A model generated the notes under the pieces. It was not told the DNA's origin, did no database searches, and saw only the letters and a program-made list of their open reading frames with translations. Shown in pieces: positions 9,213 through 19,978 of a DNA stretch of 64,000 nt (within the stretch, counting starts at the first letter, position 1; each line of letters begins with the position of its first letter). Source of the DNA: Lepidodermella squamata (Eukaryota > Gastrotricha). Location of the stretch: positions 1,116,001 through 1,180,000 of the forward strand of contig JBLDXI010000024.1 in NCBI GenBank assembly GCA_047495785.1, given 5' to 3'. The translations under genes and the position numbers were made by a program.

Positions 9213-12200
9213 ATGAATGAGTTTTTTGCAATCATCGCAATGTTGGCGGTTGTTACCACCGCGAGTCGCCATGGCAACCGCGACTACTACCACCTTAATA
9301 AATTAACCCCGCCAACTGGGCAAGTTTTCACCCTCGGCATTTTGTTATCCAATCATAACATCGACGAAACTCGCCTGAGACGATTATTGAATGAAGTTTC
9401 ACCGCAGAATGTTGAAAGCAACACGTCAACGTCATCGACATTTCGTCACGCTCTGTTGAACATGCCGATTCAGTTGCACCTAAACCCGGTTTACACGAAT
9501 GGCCTTGGCCTGGATAAAATTGTTCACAAATTATTCTGCTCACGGGAAAGTCGAGGCACCAACACTGTGTTTTTCCTCGTCGATCAAAACTCATCGGCAA
9601 ATCACAACGGCATGCTGTTGTCGAATTTTATGGCGAATCTAGGTAGTTACGCCGGGTTACCTGCCATAGCCTGGAGTAGCTCGATTGTCGACTTCGAACA
9701 CGCGGCTCGGAAAGATTTAGCCATGCTACTACTCGCGCCCTCTGTCCGGTACCAGGCCCGGGCAATTTTCGCGTTTTTACGGAAATTTCTCCCCTCGAGG
9801 AAGGTTAGTATCTTAGTCTCTAATCGAGCGACTGGTTACGAATTTTTCGTCAATGAACTTCGTCAGTTGGCTGATTCGGACGAGGAGGGTCGTAGGTATT
9901 CGCGGTTTGAATTCGACAGCCATCAGCACCACATGAGCACGAGATTTATTCAGCTGCTTCAGATGGATAATTCAACGTACGATGGCGTCCGAAAAGAGCT
10001 GATTTTCCTGCGTGATAGCACTGATACCCGCGTTTTTCTGATCTATAGTGACATCTATGTCACGGATAAAGTTATGGAAGAGGCGCATTCGCTAGGCATG
10101 ACGACGAGTGACTTTGTGTGGATTTGTGCGAAACCGTCATTCAGCGATCTGGCGCCGGTTAATTACGCGGCGGGCATGTTGGTCGCGACTTATGACACTT
10201 CGTTAAACGCTCAACTTACGGCCCTGAAAGCGGCGATTCGAGTTTGGTCAGAGGCGGTTCGGCGGCTTGTCAGCTCGGCGAATTTTGGCGAAAATCTCAT
10301 GCCGGCTATTTCTTGCACAAGGTTCCTGCCGCCTAAATGGGCTCACAGCCAGCAATTCCATCGGTAATACTTATACCTATTATCCTATATTTCCTATATT
10401 TCCTATTTATCCTATACCTATATCCTATAGCAAAATTGTCGAGCGAAAAATTTATTACCGGAATATTCGAAAACTTCAAATATCAGCAACTACCTGTTGA
10501 AATGAGGATCTTTATTAAAAATATTCGAAATAATGAAATAATTTTCAAAAATAATTTCCTAAATTTGGAAAATTGCAGTTTTTTCAAATTCAGAGCGTAA
10601 CGAGGGGTGATTGGACAAGTCATTCATTTTTCATGTTATGAATGGGGTTTTGCATATTAGGTATAAAATAATCTTCCTCATCGGCTTCCGTTCGACATTA
10701 AACTCGCGGATATTGAGCCAAAAATCGATTTTAAAATAATCGACAAGGATGAGACTCCGTAGCACATTTTTCAAGGTCACAATTGTTTATCGGCAATTTT
10801 TTTATCCCGACTGCTTCTGAAATCAAAGAAAAAGGAAAATCTGAAGTTGGTTTTACCAGGGCATCCACCCCCTGAAAATCAGGTGAGATTTAGGGCTGTA
10901 TGTGTGACCTAGAATTTAATTGAAAAAACCGATGCGCCACCTGTTTCTGATTTTTTTTAATAATTTGACCCAATTTCGAGGGCGCACCAAGAATATGTCA
11001 AAAGCTCATAATTATGCAAATGAGCGTCCTAAATTAGCACATCACGTTATAAATTGCCAATAATCAGGTAAAATTTTGAAAACTCTCAGAATATTTAGGA
11101 AAATTTTGAATCGCCTTGCCCGTTAAATTCCACAAATTCCAGAATTTTCTGAGCAAGATCTGACCTTTTAAAAAATGGTTACGGTTCGGTGCCTAGAATG
11201 TTCAGGGATTTTTCTATTTTTTTTTAAATTATTCAGATTATTGGAACAGCGCTTGACGAAAACAGTTCACAGCGAGAGTAATTTCGCCGAAGTCAACGAT
11301 ATATCACTGTACGCTATGCAAATGAACCGACGCTGGCTGCCGATCGGCAAGTGGAGCAACGCGTCAGGGCTGAGAATCAGCAATAAACATTGGATGCGGC
11401 GCTTCGATCGTGAGCATGCGAGTTTAACCGGGCGCAGAAATGCTATTCTACGAATCGCAACCCTCGACGAGCCGCCCTATGTCATCTACGAAATGCCGCC
11501 GGCAAATGGTGAATGCCCTCCGAATGCTGTTCTATGCCGGCTCGCCGTAAATCAATTTCATTCTCATATTTTGGAAACCGAAGCGGGTAAAATCAACGGC
11601 GGCCATGTCAAGTAAGATTGAATAAAAAAAATAATAATAAATTATTATTGATTTTTTACAGCCGAACTGCTAATTTGACCCATGTTTGTTGCCTGGGCTA
11701 CGTAATCGATATCCTTCGAAAATTATCCACAGATATTGGCTTTCAATTCGAGCTTTTCGAAGTTGCTGATAGGAAATGGGGAACCTTGGATCCAGTAGAA
11801 TTTTCCAAAAATTATGAAAAATAAAATTGATTTTTCGGGTTTGATAGAACACCGGTGCCTGGAATGGCCTTATCAGTGCGATTCTCAATGGCTCAGCCGA
11901 TATGGTTGCAACCTCCTTAAAAATAAACACTGATCGAAGCAGCGTCATCGATTTCAGCGCGCCCTTCTACCAAACTGGGGTCACTATTCTAGTCCGCGCC
12001 CAGGAAGGCGTTGTGTCACCCATAGCGTTCCTTGAACCGTTTTCGATCGAAACGTGGCTCGTTGTTTTCCTCGGATGCGTCAACGCATATGCGCTGTTCA
12101 TATTTTTCTTCGAAAATTTCCGCAAAATTTTCCCGACTGCGACTGAAAGTCGCTCGTATCGCAACGACTTCCATCATAAGCACCAGAAAACGTCGTCGCT

Positions 12201-13749
12201 GTTCGGCTCTTTCTGGCTAGTTTTGGCGATGCTGTTCAACGCTGCGATGAAAACTGACACGCCGAGAAGTGTCGCTGGGCGATTTATCACCAATATTTGG
12301 GCATTTTTCTGCGTAATTTTCATGAGCAGTTTTATGGCTAATCTTGCCGCATTCATGATTACAAAAGAAGAATTCTACGATTTTACCGGAATCGACGATT
12401 TTCGGGTAAAAATAATGAGCTAATAGTGCTAATAATGAGCTATTCATTAATAATTTCTTATCAAATTTTCAGCTGAAAAATCCGTTCACGCGAAATCCAC
12501 CATGGAGGTAAATTTCCAGATTTTTCTAATTTTCTAGTTTTTCTAATTTTATTTAAATTTTAAGATTCGCTACAATCCCTCATGGAGCAACCGAGCATTT
12601 AATTCGCACTAATCACCCTGCCATGTACGAATATATGCGAAAATTTATGAAAGCTGATGTTGACGAAGGTGTTGAGGCCGTTCAATTAGGGTAAAAATAA
12701 ACTTTACGAAGAAAATTTGAATAATATATTGATTTTGCAGTGAACTTGATGCCTTCATCTACGACGCTTCGGTTCTGTCGTACAAAGCTGGTCGAGATAA
12801 AAAATGCCAGCTTAAAACCGTGGGAAAATGGTACGCGCCAACTGGTTACGGATTCGGCCTCCCGAAATCTTCAAAATGGCTCCACAGCATCAATAAATAT
12901 CTCGTTAAGTACCAAGTTGGAGGGCATCTACAACACTTGGAAGATTATTGGCTGAGCAGTTCTTGTAAAGATCATGTTTCGAAAGAAGTTCATAAAAGCA
13001 GTGAACTGGGCATCGCTAACCTTATGTCAGTTTTCGCTATGTTGTCAGTCGCTATTATCATTTGCGGGCTATTTTTCGGCCTTGAACACGTCTACGTCCG
13101 ACAGTTCAGAAATACATGGCGCAGACGGAGCAGTGTTTTACGACTTATCGCTCCAGTAAAAATTAAAAAAAAAGCAATCGATTTTCGTTTATTTTTCATA
13201 ATTTTTATAGAGCCTTGGTCGAGCTTTCAGTCTGCGACGATCAGCACTCCGATTCATTGGCCGTGGTCCGGCTTGCACGAACCAATATTGCCGATACCGC
13301 CAGCAACTTCTGCAGCAACAATTGAGCAGCTGTAGGAGCCGAATTAGTCAAATTGAAAGGTATTATTTTTTCTATTTTTTGTAATTGTTTCGTCATTTTT
13401 CCCCAATTTTTCCAGTGCGAAAGACGCGGCACTGGAGACATTGGCCAGATGCGTTCGAGACGGCGTTTTTCACTTCAAAAACGTGCCGATAGCTCATATT
13501 GACAGTCTAACAGTCAGCCAAATGGACGCCCAGCTTAACAGCGTCAGTTGTTCGGCGCGTCTTTGCGAACTGGCCGGCTACGACGGCGCCGATAGTTGCA
13601 CCTACAATCATTATCACGAAGATGAAGATGCTGATGGCGATTACGACAATTCAGTGCATCAGGGTGAGAATGGCGAAGAGCTGCGAGGCGGATATCCGGG
13701 CGATGGCGAGGAAGAAGATGACGACACAGCGACCATAGTGGCGGGTTAA
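9213..13749 (+). CDS. NMDA-type ionotropic glutamate receptor subunit, GluN2-like (copy 1)
   Basis: Nine exons: 9213-10363, 11237-11611, 11662-11794, 11848-12405, 12473-12507, 12565-12690, 12741-13155, 13211-13359, 13416-13749 (total 1,091 aa). Order: signal peptide, bilobed amino-terminal domain, S1 ligand-binding half (CCLGYVIDILRKLS ... WNGLISAILNGSADM), M1, pore loop, M3 (SFMANLAAFMI in place of SYTANLAAFM), S2 half (GELDAFIYDASVLSYKAGRD), M4 and an acidic cytoplasmic tail. SPIAFLEPFS and the S2 sequence match vertebrate GluN2 rather than GluN1. The ligand Arg (SLKINTDR) and S2 Asp are present, but the Thr of SLTINEER is Lys. The pore tip reads MLFNAA, so the second Asn of the GluN2 NN pair is Ala. 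It would be a postsynaptic or chemosensory cation channel working with another subunit. Tandem with the gene at 14528. Confidence 0.85.
10371..10429 (+). repeat. CCTATA-type tandem repeat in intron 1
   Basis: Imperfect units of TATCCTA / TTTCCTA / CCTATA run directly after the 5' splice site of the 873-bp first intron (10364-11236) of glutamate receptor copy 1. The homologous intron of copy 2 is 282 bp and lacks it. Confidence 0.6.
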
Positions 13750-13866
13750 AACCTCAGCGCTACTAATATGACTAAAAGCATTAAGGAGGATGGCTACATT
13801 TTTGTAAATATTCAACGGAATCATGTTTCATGTTAGCGCGTCTCTATGTAATATATCCGTTAATGC

Positions 13867-13872
13867 AATAAA
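13867..13872 (+). terminator. Poly(A) signal, glutamate receptor copy 1
   Basis: AATAAA 118 bp after the stop codon of the receptor gene. Confidence 0.5.
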
Positions 13873-14527
13873 TACATGCCGTTATGTGTGACTTTGTCAA
13901 AATTTGCCTAAAAGCATCAAAAATGCACTTCCTCTTCGATGAGAAAGCAACATTATTATTTGCGGAATATCAAATAACCAATGAAGCGAAGGAGGAAGCG
14001 ATGAGCTATTTTTACACGCGGTGTTTTGCGCAGTGAAGCGTGAATATGTGATAATAGCCGTAAAATATCCACAATGAGTGCCTTTTTTGATGCGACAGGT
14101 GCAATTACCTGATATTGCGTATCACTCCAAAGCACTTGCGACAATAATAGTCCCCAGAATTCTCGATTTCACGCCTCAAATTTCCCCATGGTTATCTCGT
14201 TCCAAAATCCGAGCTGCGGTTCTAAATATTTCAACCACTAGAATTGAAGTTCCAGAACTAAAATTACACTCATTTCTTTCCTAATCGATAAATCCACCCT
14301 AATATAACACAGGAATTTCTCATTTTAGCTACTTCTAGGCTGTTAATATCGGAAAAATCACTGATTTGTAAAATCAATGACATAAATCGATATCGGCTTT
14401 GAAGGCTGAAAATGGAACATATAAGCATTATAATTAAAAAATTAGAATTTTAAGGAAGACGTTATGGGAAACGTATTCGGAAATTTATAGTCCTATACCA
14501 AAAATTTATTCCCAATTTTAAGCTAGA
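13873..14527. other. Intergenic, no gene seen
   Basis: 655 bp between the two tandem glutamate receptor genes. No supported coding region, RNA or repeat. It presumably carries the promoter of copy 2. Confidence 0.45.
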
Positions 14528-17500
14528 ATGATAATATTAATATTATTTACGGCGGCGATTATCAGCAACCCAATATTAGCTGATATGATCAAGCTGATCC
14601 GGTCAAGTTTTGTCGCAGAGCCCCTCGTCGCGCCTCTACCATCAGGGCCCGAGCATGTGTTCACCCTAGGGTTGATAATTACGAACCCTAATATCACCCG
14701 AGAGCAACTCCTCACCTCTCTGAGAATCTCGCCTAGTAAAGATGAAGTTCCTATTTACAAACGGACAACGCCATGGCGCCGATTTATGACGCTACCCATG
14801 GCAGTTCGACTACAACTCAATCCGGTCTATACTTCAGAGTTGGGCCTTCATAATATCGTCAGTAAGCTATTCTGCTCACCGGAAAGCCGTGGGATGAATG
14901 CGGTTATGTTGATAATCGACAACGATTCAGCTTTATCTCACAGCGGGGCGCATTTATCACGATTTTTAGCAACTATCGGCAACTACGTCGGAATCCCGGC
15001 GATGGCGTGGAGCAATTCGATAGTCGACCTGGAACAGTCGACAGACAGCTCGCCTATGCCGATGATACTCCTCGCGCCGTCTGTTCGCAACGAAGCCAGG
15101 GCGATTTACGCGTTTTTGAAGAAGTTCCTACCTAAGAAAAAGGTTTCGATAATTATGAACGCGAAAACACCTGGTGCGCAGATTTTTCTCGAGGAATTAC
15201 GCGCACTTTCTGATGTCGACGAACAGGGCAGGCGGTATTCACGCTTCGAATTCGACAGCCATCAGCAGCATATGAGTTCAAGGTTCATACATGTTGTTAC
15301 CATGGAAGAAGGAGCTCTAGATTTGATGCATAAAGAGCTGGTCTACATCCGCGAGTCGACGGATACCGGCGTTTTAGTCGTGTATGGTGATCCGGAATTT
15401 ACGAATCATCTAATGGATGAAGCCCATGTTTTGGGTATGACGACTACGCAGTACATTTGGCTGAGTTCCAAGTCTACATATGAGGCCGCGGCGCCGCCTA
15501 ACTACGCGCCGGGCATGATTGTAGTGACCTACAACACGTCGATAGGTTCACAACTGAGGGCAGCCCAAGCTGCTATTCGTATTTGGACTGAATCAGTTCG
15601 CCGATTTGTCAGTCTGGTGAAAACGCGGGAATATTTAACTCCTATTATCTCATGCACGCGTTTTCCAAGCCCCAAATGGAACCAGAGCAGGCTATTCCAT
15701 AGGTATGATTATTAATTTTTCTAATATTCATGATGAATAATTGAATGAAAATTAAATAAAAAATGTAACTTATTTAAATTTTAAATTTGAATTTTAAAAT
15801 TGAACTTAATTTGAATATAATTTAAACATTTGATCGGGACTGATTCCAATTTTCTGTTTGAATTCTCAAAGTGTTATTGAAATTTTTAACATTTCATTAC
15901 AAATTTAAATTTTAAATTTTAAAATTAAAATTGTTAAATTTTCAATTTCGATGTTTTCATTTTTTTCAATTTTTGATTTAACAGAATATTAGAACGGCGC
16001 TATGAGCGGTTAATCAACAAATACGGCGGCAATTTTCACGTTGAACTCAACGAGATTGTACTATCTGTACTGGAAATGAATCGCGAATGGCGGCGCATAG
16101 GCGATTGGTCATTCGCAAACGGCCTTAATATTGACAATCAAAAATGGATTCGCCGCTTTGATCGCGAACACAGCGAGCCGGTAAATCACGCCTTTTTACG
16201 TGTAGTCACCCTAGATGAACCGCCTTACGTATCGTACGAATTACCTCAACCTGATGGCCTCTGCCTTAAAACAGCTGTGTCTTGCAAACTCGCACCTGCT
16301 CATATTTTGTGGAAGTAAGTAAATTCGGAAAATTCAATTTTTTAATTAATTCAATTTTTTTAGCCGCAGCACGGTATGCTGCGCGGGATTTGTTGTGGAT
16401 CTTTTGCGTAAATTGTCCCAAGATATCGGATTTCAGTTTGAACTCTTCGAAGTTGCTGATAAAAAATGGGGATCTCTTGATAAGGCAACCGGTAAGTGGA
16501 ACGGCCTAGTTGAGAGCATTTTGAGCGGAAATTCCGACATGGTTGCCACCTCGCTGAAAATTAACACTGACCGCAGTAGTGCGATAGATTTCAGCGTGCC
16601 CTACTACCAAACTGGGATAACAATTCTCGTCAGAGTTCGCGAGGGCGCCGTCTCGCCAACGGCTTTCCTCGAGCCTTTCTCCCTCGACACGTGGCTTATA
16701 GTCTTCCTAGGCTGCGTCAACGCCTTGGCGCTTTTTGTATTCTTTGTTGAAAATTTCAACAAAATCTTCCGCGAAACTGCTCCGGATGCGAGCGTGCTAG
16801 AAATGCAGCTGATCAACAATCAGAAGACGTCATCCTTATTCGGATCGTTCTGGCTGGTCCTATCGATGCTGTTCAATGCCGCTGTTAAAAGGGATATTCC
16901 TCAATCTATCAGCGGCAGATTCATCATCAACATTTGGTATGAAAATTTAAAAAAATTTAAAAAATTTAAAAAAATTTCTTCGGATTCAAGGGCCTTCTTC
17001 TGCGTCATCTTCATGAGTAGTTTCATGGCTAATCTGGCAGCATTCATGATTACTAAGGAAGAATTTCACGACTTCTCAGGCCTTGATGACATTAGAGTCA
17101 GTTTTTCGGATCACTGACAAATTTTAGTTTTTAATTATGAATGTATTTCAGCTGAAAAATCCTTACACCCGGAATCCACCTTGGACGTTTTCTACCATAC
17201 CTTTCGGAGCTACCGAGCATATTATTCGGCAAAAGTATCCATTCATGTACGAATACATGCGAAAATACATGCGGAATGACGTTGACGAGGGCGTCCGAGC
17301 CGTTAAAAATGGGTAAGCTTTGCCTGAAATAAATCCTATAATTTTTTAATTTTTTTTAAGGGAGCTTGATGCGTTTATTTACGACGCCTCAGTTTTGAGT
17401 TACAAAGCTGGGCGGGACAATAACTGTCAGTTGCGAACTGTCGGAAAGTGGTATGCCCCTACCGGATATGCCTTTGGTCTACCGAAATCCTCGAAATGGC

Positions 17501-18489
17501 TTCATGTGATCAATAAGCACATTCTTGACTACCAAGTGTCGGGTAAAAAAATCTTAAAATAGTCTGCTTTTTCTTCCACATTTGTGTTGTAGGTTTCCTA
17601 CAGCATTTGGAAGACTTTTGGCTGAGCAGTTCGTGCAAACAGCGCTTTCAGAAGGAGAATCAAAAGAGTGCGGAACTGGGGATCACCAACTTGAAATCAC
17701 TTTTCGGCCTCCTGGGCGCATCGCTGGTCCTCTGCGCAATTTTCCTCGGCGCTGAAAATTTATACTCCAAACATTTCCGAAGCCGCATATCACATAGCAA
17801 GTTTTGCCGACTGATATCTCCGGTAAGAACATTTTATTTTGAGAATATTTATGCATTTTATCTTTCACTCAGAGTCTTGACAAAGCTCTGAGCATTAAAA
17901 AGAACATGAAGATCCAGACCCCACTACCGAGTGATATGACTTGTCAGAACCCGAATTGTCGCTTCAGGAAGCAACTTCTCGAAAAAGCTCTTATCCGGAC
18001 AAAGGAGCGGCTCCGCATAATTCAACAGTAAAATCCATAGAAAAATGTGATTTTTCTTTAAGTTTTCCAAATTTTTCCAGGGACAAGGACAATGCGATTC
18101 GAGATTTGATCGAAGGCGTTCGGCAGACTGTGATGAAACAGTTCGGGAGACGGCGCTCATCTATCCCTTTCCTTCCAGGGATCCGCCTACCTCTACCAGC
18201 CCCTCAATCATCACCGCGGCCCTCCATTAAGAGCTGCAGAAATCGCGCGTCTTCTGTTAGCGCTCCTAAAGTGATCAATCGATCAGAAAGTTGTACGGCT
18301 AGGCTCTTCTCCCTAAGCAATGATGTTAAGGACAAGAAAAAATCAGTGGTTATTGTTGACATAACATCACCGACTCAACATGGCGATCACAAGAAAGTTG
18401 ACATTGTCATAACCAACTGTGACGCCGCTGAAGATGATCGAGCTTCGAAGTTGATAACTACCTCAGAATTGATAAATTTTACGGCTTAG
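14528..18489 (+). CDS. NMDA-type ionotropic glutamate receptor subunit, GluN2-like (copy 2)
   Basis: Nine exons: 14528-15702, 15985-16314, 16364-16936, 16991-17096, 17152-17312, 17361-17542, 17593-17822, 17873-18027, 18081-18489 (total 1,106 aa). Same architecture as copy 1: signal peptide, amino-terminal domain, S1 (CCAGFVVDLLRKLS), M1-M3 with MLFNAAVK and SFMANLAAFMI, S2 (GELDAFIYDASVLSYKAGRD), M4 and a basic, Ser-rich C-terminal tail unlike the acidic tail of copy 1. It also has SLKINTDR with Lys where GluN2 has Thr. The 54-bp intron 16937-16990 is open in frame; retention would insert 18 Lys-rich residues just before M3, so splicing is assumed from copy 1. The donor at 17097 is GTCAGT. 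Protein conservation with clear nucleotide divergence marks an old tandem duplication. The last coding bases are repeated at 32218-32300. Confidence 0.85.
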
Positions 18490-18499
18490 TCAAATAAGT

Positions 18500-18890
18500 A
18501 AAGGAAGTATTCATCTTTCAGCCGCCGCGGTACCTTGGGTTTATTCCTGCTTTCCTATAATTTCCTATATTAATGAATTCATTGTTAGCAAGCGATATTT
18601 CATAAACACCCATAGAGGACTGAAATCAGCAAAAGCAGAGAAGACTGCTAGATATCAGCTAAAGGAAAATGAAGCTCAGCAAAAGACTCAGAAAAAGCAA
18701 GTTTGGCCAAGGAAGTGCAGGAAGCAGGCGAGAATGTCGGCAATCACGCTGAGCAGGCGAAGAACATTTCGATAAGGGCATGCCGGTGCTGACTCATTAC
18801 TGACCATTACTGACGCTTGGAAGGCTAATTGCAGTGAATCCAATCTAATTCGCTTCTACACATTCAAAGTGCTCGTACCCATGTGACTGG
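18500..18890 (+). pseudogene. Dead copy of the LEA-like membrane protein gene
   Basis: From about 18500 the sequence follows the 5' flank and coding region of the intact gene at 32387-32902. Shared stretches include the CATCTTTCAGC and TTAATGAATTCA blocks upstream, then AAAAAGCAAGTT, GGAAGCAGGC, CAGGCGAAGAACAT and GACGCTTGGAAGGC in the same order. The reading frame is destroyed by indels and stops, the start region is lost, and the similarity fades near 18880 just before the membrane segments. I call it a pseudogene left by segmental duplication. Confidence 0.7.
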
Positions 18891-19083
18891 ATAAGCGGGT
18901 TTTTCACTTCTATTGAAAAACTAATGGGATTCCTAAGGGTGAGTCTAACTCAAGACCCGAGGCCCCATGGGACAAATGAGGCGAGCCCACTACTGAGCTT
19001 CGAATAATCCACTTGGACTAGATATCGGCGAGTTCAATACAACTCTGATCTAATCAATCTGAATTTATTCATTCCAGATTTGA

Positions 19084-19524
19084 TTGACATTATTCAATCT
19101 TTTATCACTCGGCCTGATGAAAATGAAGTCAACTGCGATGCTGATTCCAATCAAAATGACTGTATCCGATAGTAGTCGCCGGAAACAAAATCTCGGTATC
19201 TGTCACATATGCGTTGACTTGGCACTATTCGTGGTCTCATCAGCAATTGCAGCTTACTTCGTGTTACTTATCTCGTTTGACCTAGGCTTTACGTCATACT
19301 CGCCTTTTCAAAGCCAACCAAGCGAACCTATCTTCTTCAATGCCGTGCTCAAGCCACCAGTTGAGTCAGAAAGTAGCGAAATGTCTGAAGTTCGGGAGAG
19401 TGAGGAAATTATTGCGATTTGGGGCAAGGTTTCATTCCGGCGCGAGTGGATATGGAATATGAACCGCGATGCGAATATAGTTGTCGATGACTCATTGCCT
19501 ATTTCGAGAACAGCAGACAGATGA
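19084..19524 (+). CDS. Possible small membrane protein, or remnant of one
   Basis: A 146-codon open frame contains one strong hydrophobic segment (about residues 44-69) followed by a Ser/Glu-rich tail. A second copy of the same DNA at about 26755-26960 reads a similar peptide around RSRRKRSLGIR but is interrupted by stops. It has no recognised family and no splice evidence. It may be a real single-exon gene whose duplicate died, or a fragment of a lost gene. The similarity to the hairpin membrane proteins at 32-35 kb is only in general hydrophobic character. Confidence 0.3.
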   Translation: MTLFNLLSLGLMKMKSTAMLIPIKMTVSDSSRRKQNLGICHICVDLALFVVSSAIAAYFVLLISFDLGFTSYSPFQSQPSEPIFFNAVLKPPVESESSEMSEVRESEEIIAIWGKVSFRREWIWNMNRDANIVVDDSLPISRTADR

Positions 19525-19978
19525 GAAGAAGATGCTTCAAATCAGGTGGCTTCAACTGATTTCACATTGAGGTTGATTTCAATTTCGTAATATCGTAATG
19601 CTTTGAGCATTTGATCCGCGCGTAAGAACATTGCGCCATGTATTTTTCTATTCCTAACACACTGTATTGCCACCTACGTCGCGATAATGCTTTTTGCTGA
19701 ATGGAAGGGTAGTTTTTTACACACGTTTGATGAAAATTGAAAAATGACTCACATAAGATGATACATAATGCATCATGCATCATTGTATCAGGGTGAAGTT
19801 GTTTTTCCTTAAATAAACCTCTTGCAAGCGGGTGCTTGAAAATAATCACAAACACGAAAGGTGGGAGAAACACAGAGAAAGCCCGCATTGAATGCGTCTT
19901 AACTCCCGCATCACAAAAGAACATTAAATTCTGGGTTCCAACACTTCAGTCATATCCTGGCTAATTTCGGTGTCAGAA
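19525..19978 (+). repeat. Duplicated 5' flank of Venus kinase receptor copy 1
   Basis: This block is strongly similar to 27250-27729 in front of receptor copy 2. Shared runs include GCTTCAACTGAT, AATGACTCACATAAGA and AAAGGTGGGAGAAACACAG. It holds no gene and should contain the promoter of copy 1. It marks the left part of a segmental duplication that continues through the receptor gene and its 3' flank. Confidence 0.7.
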
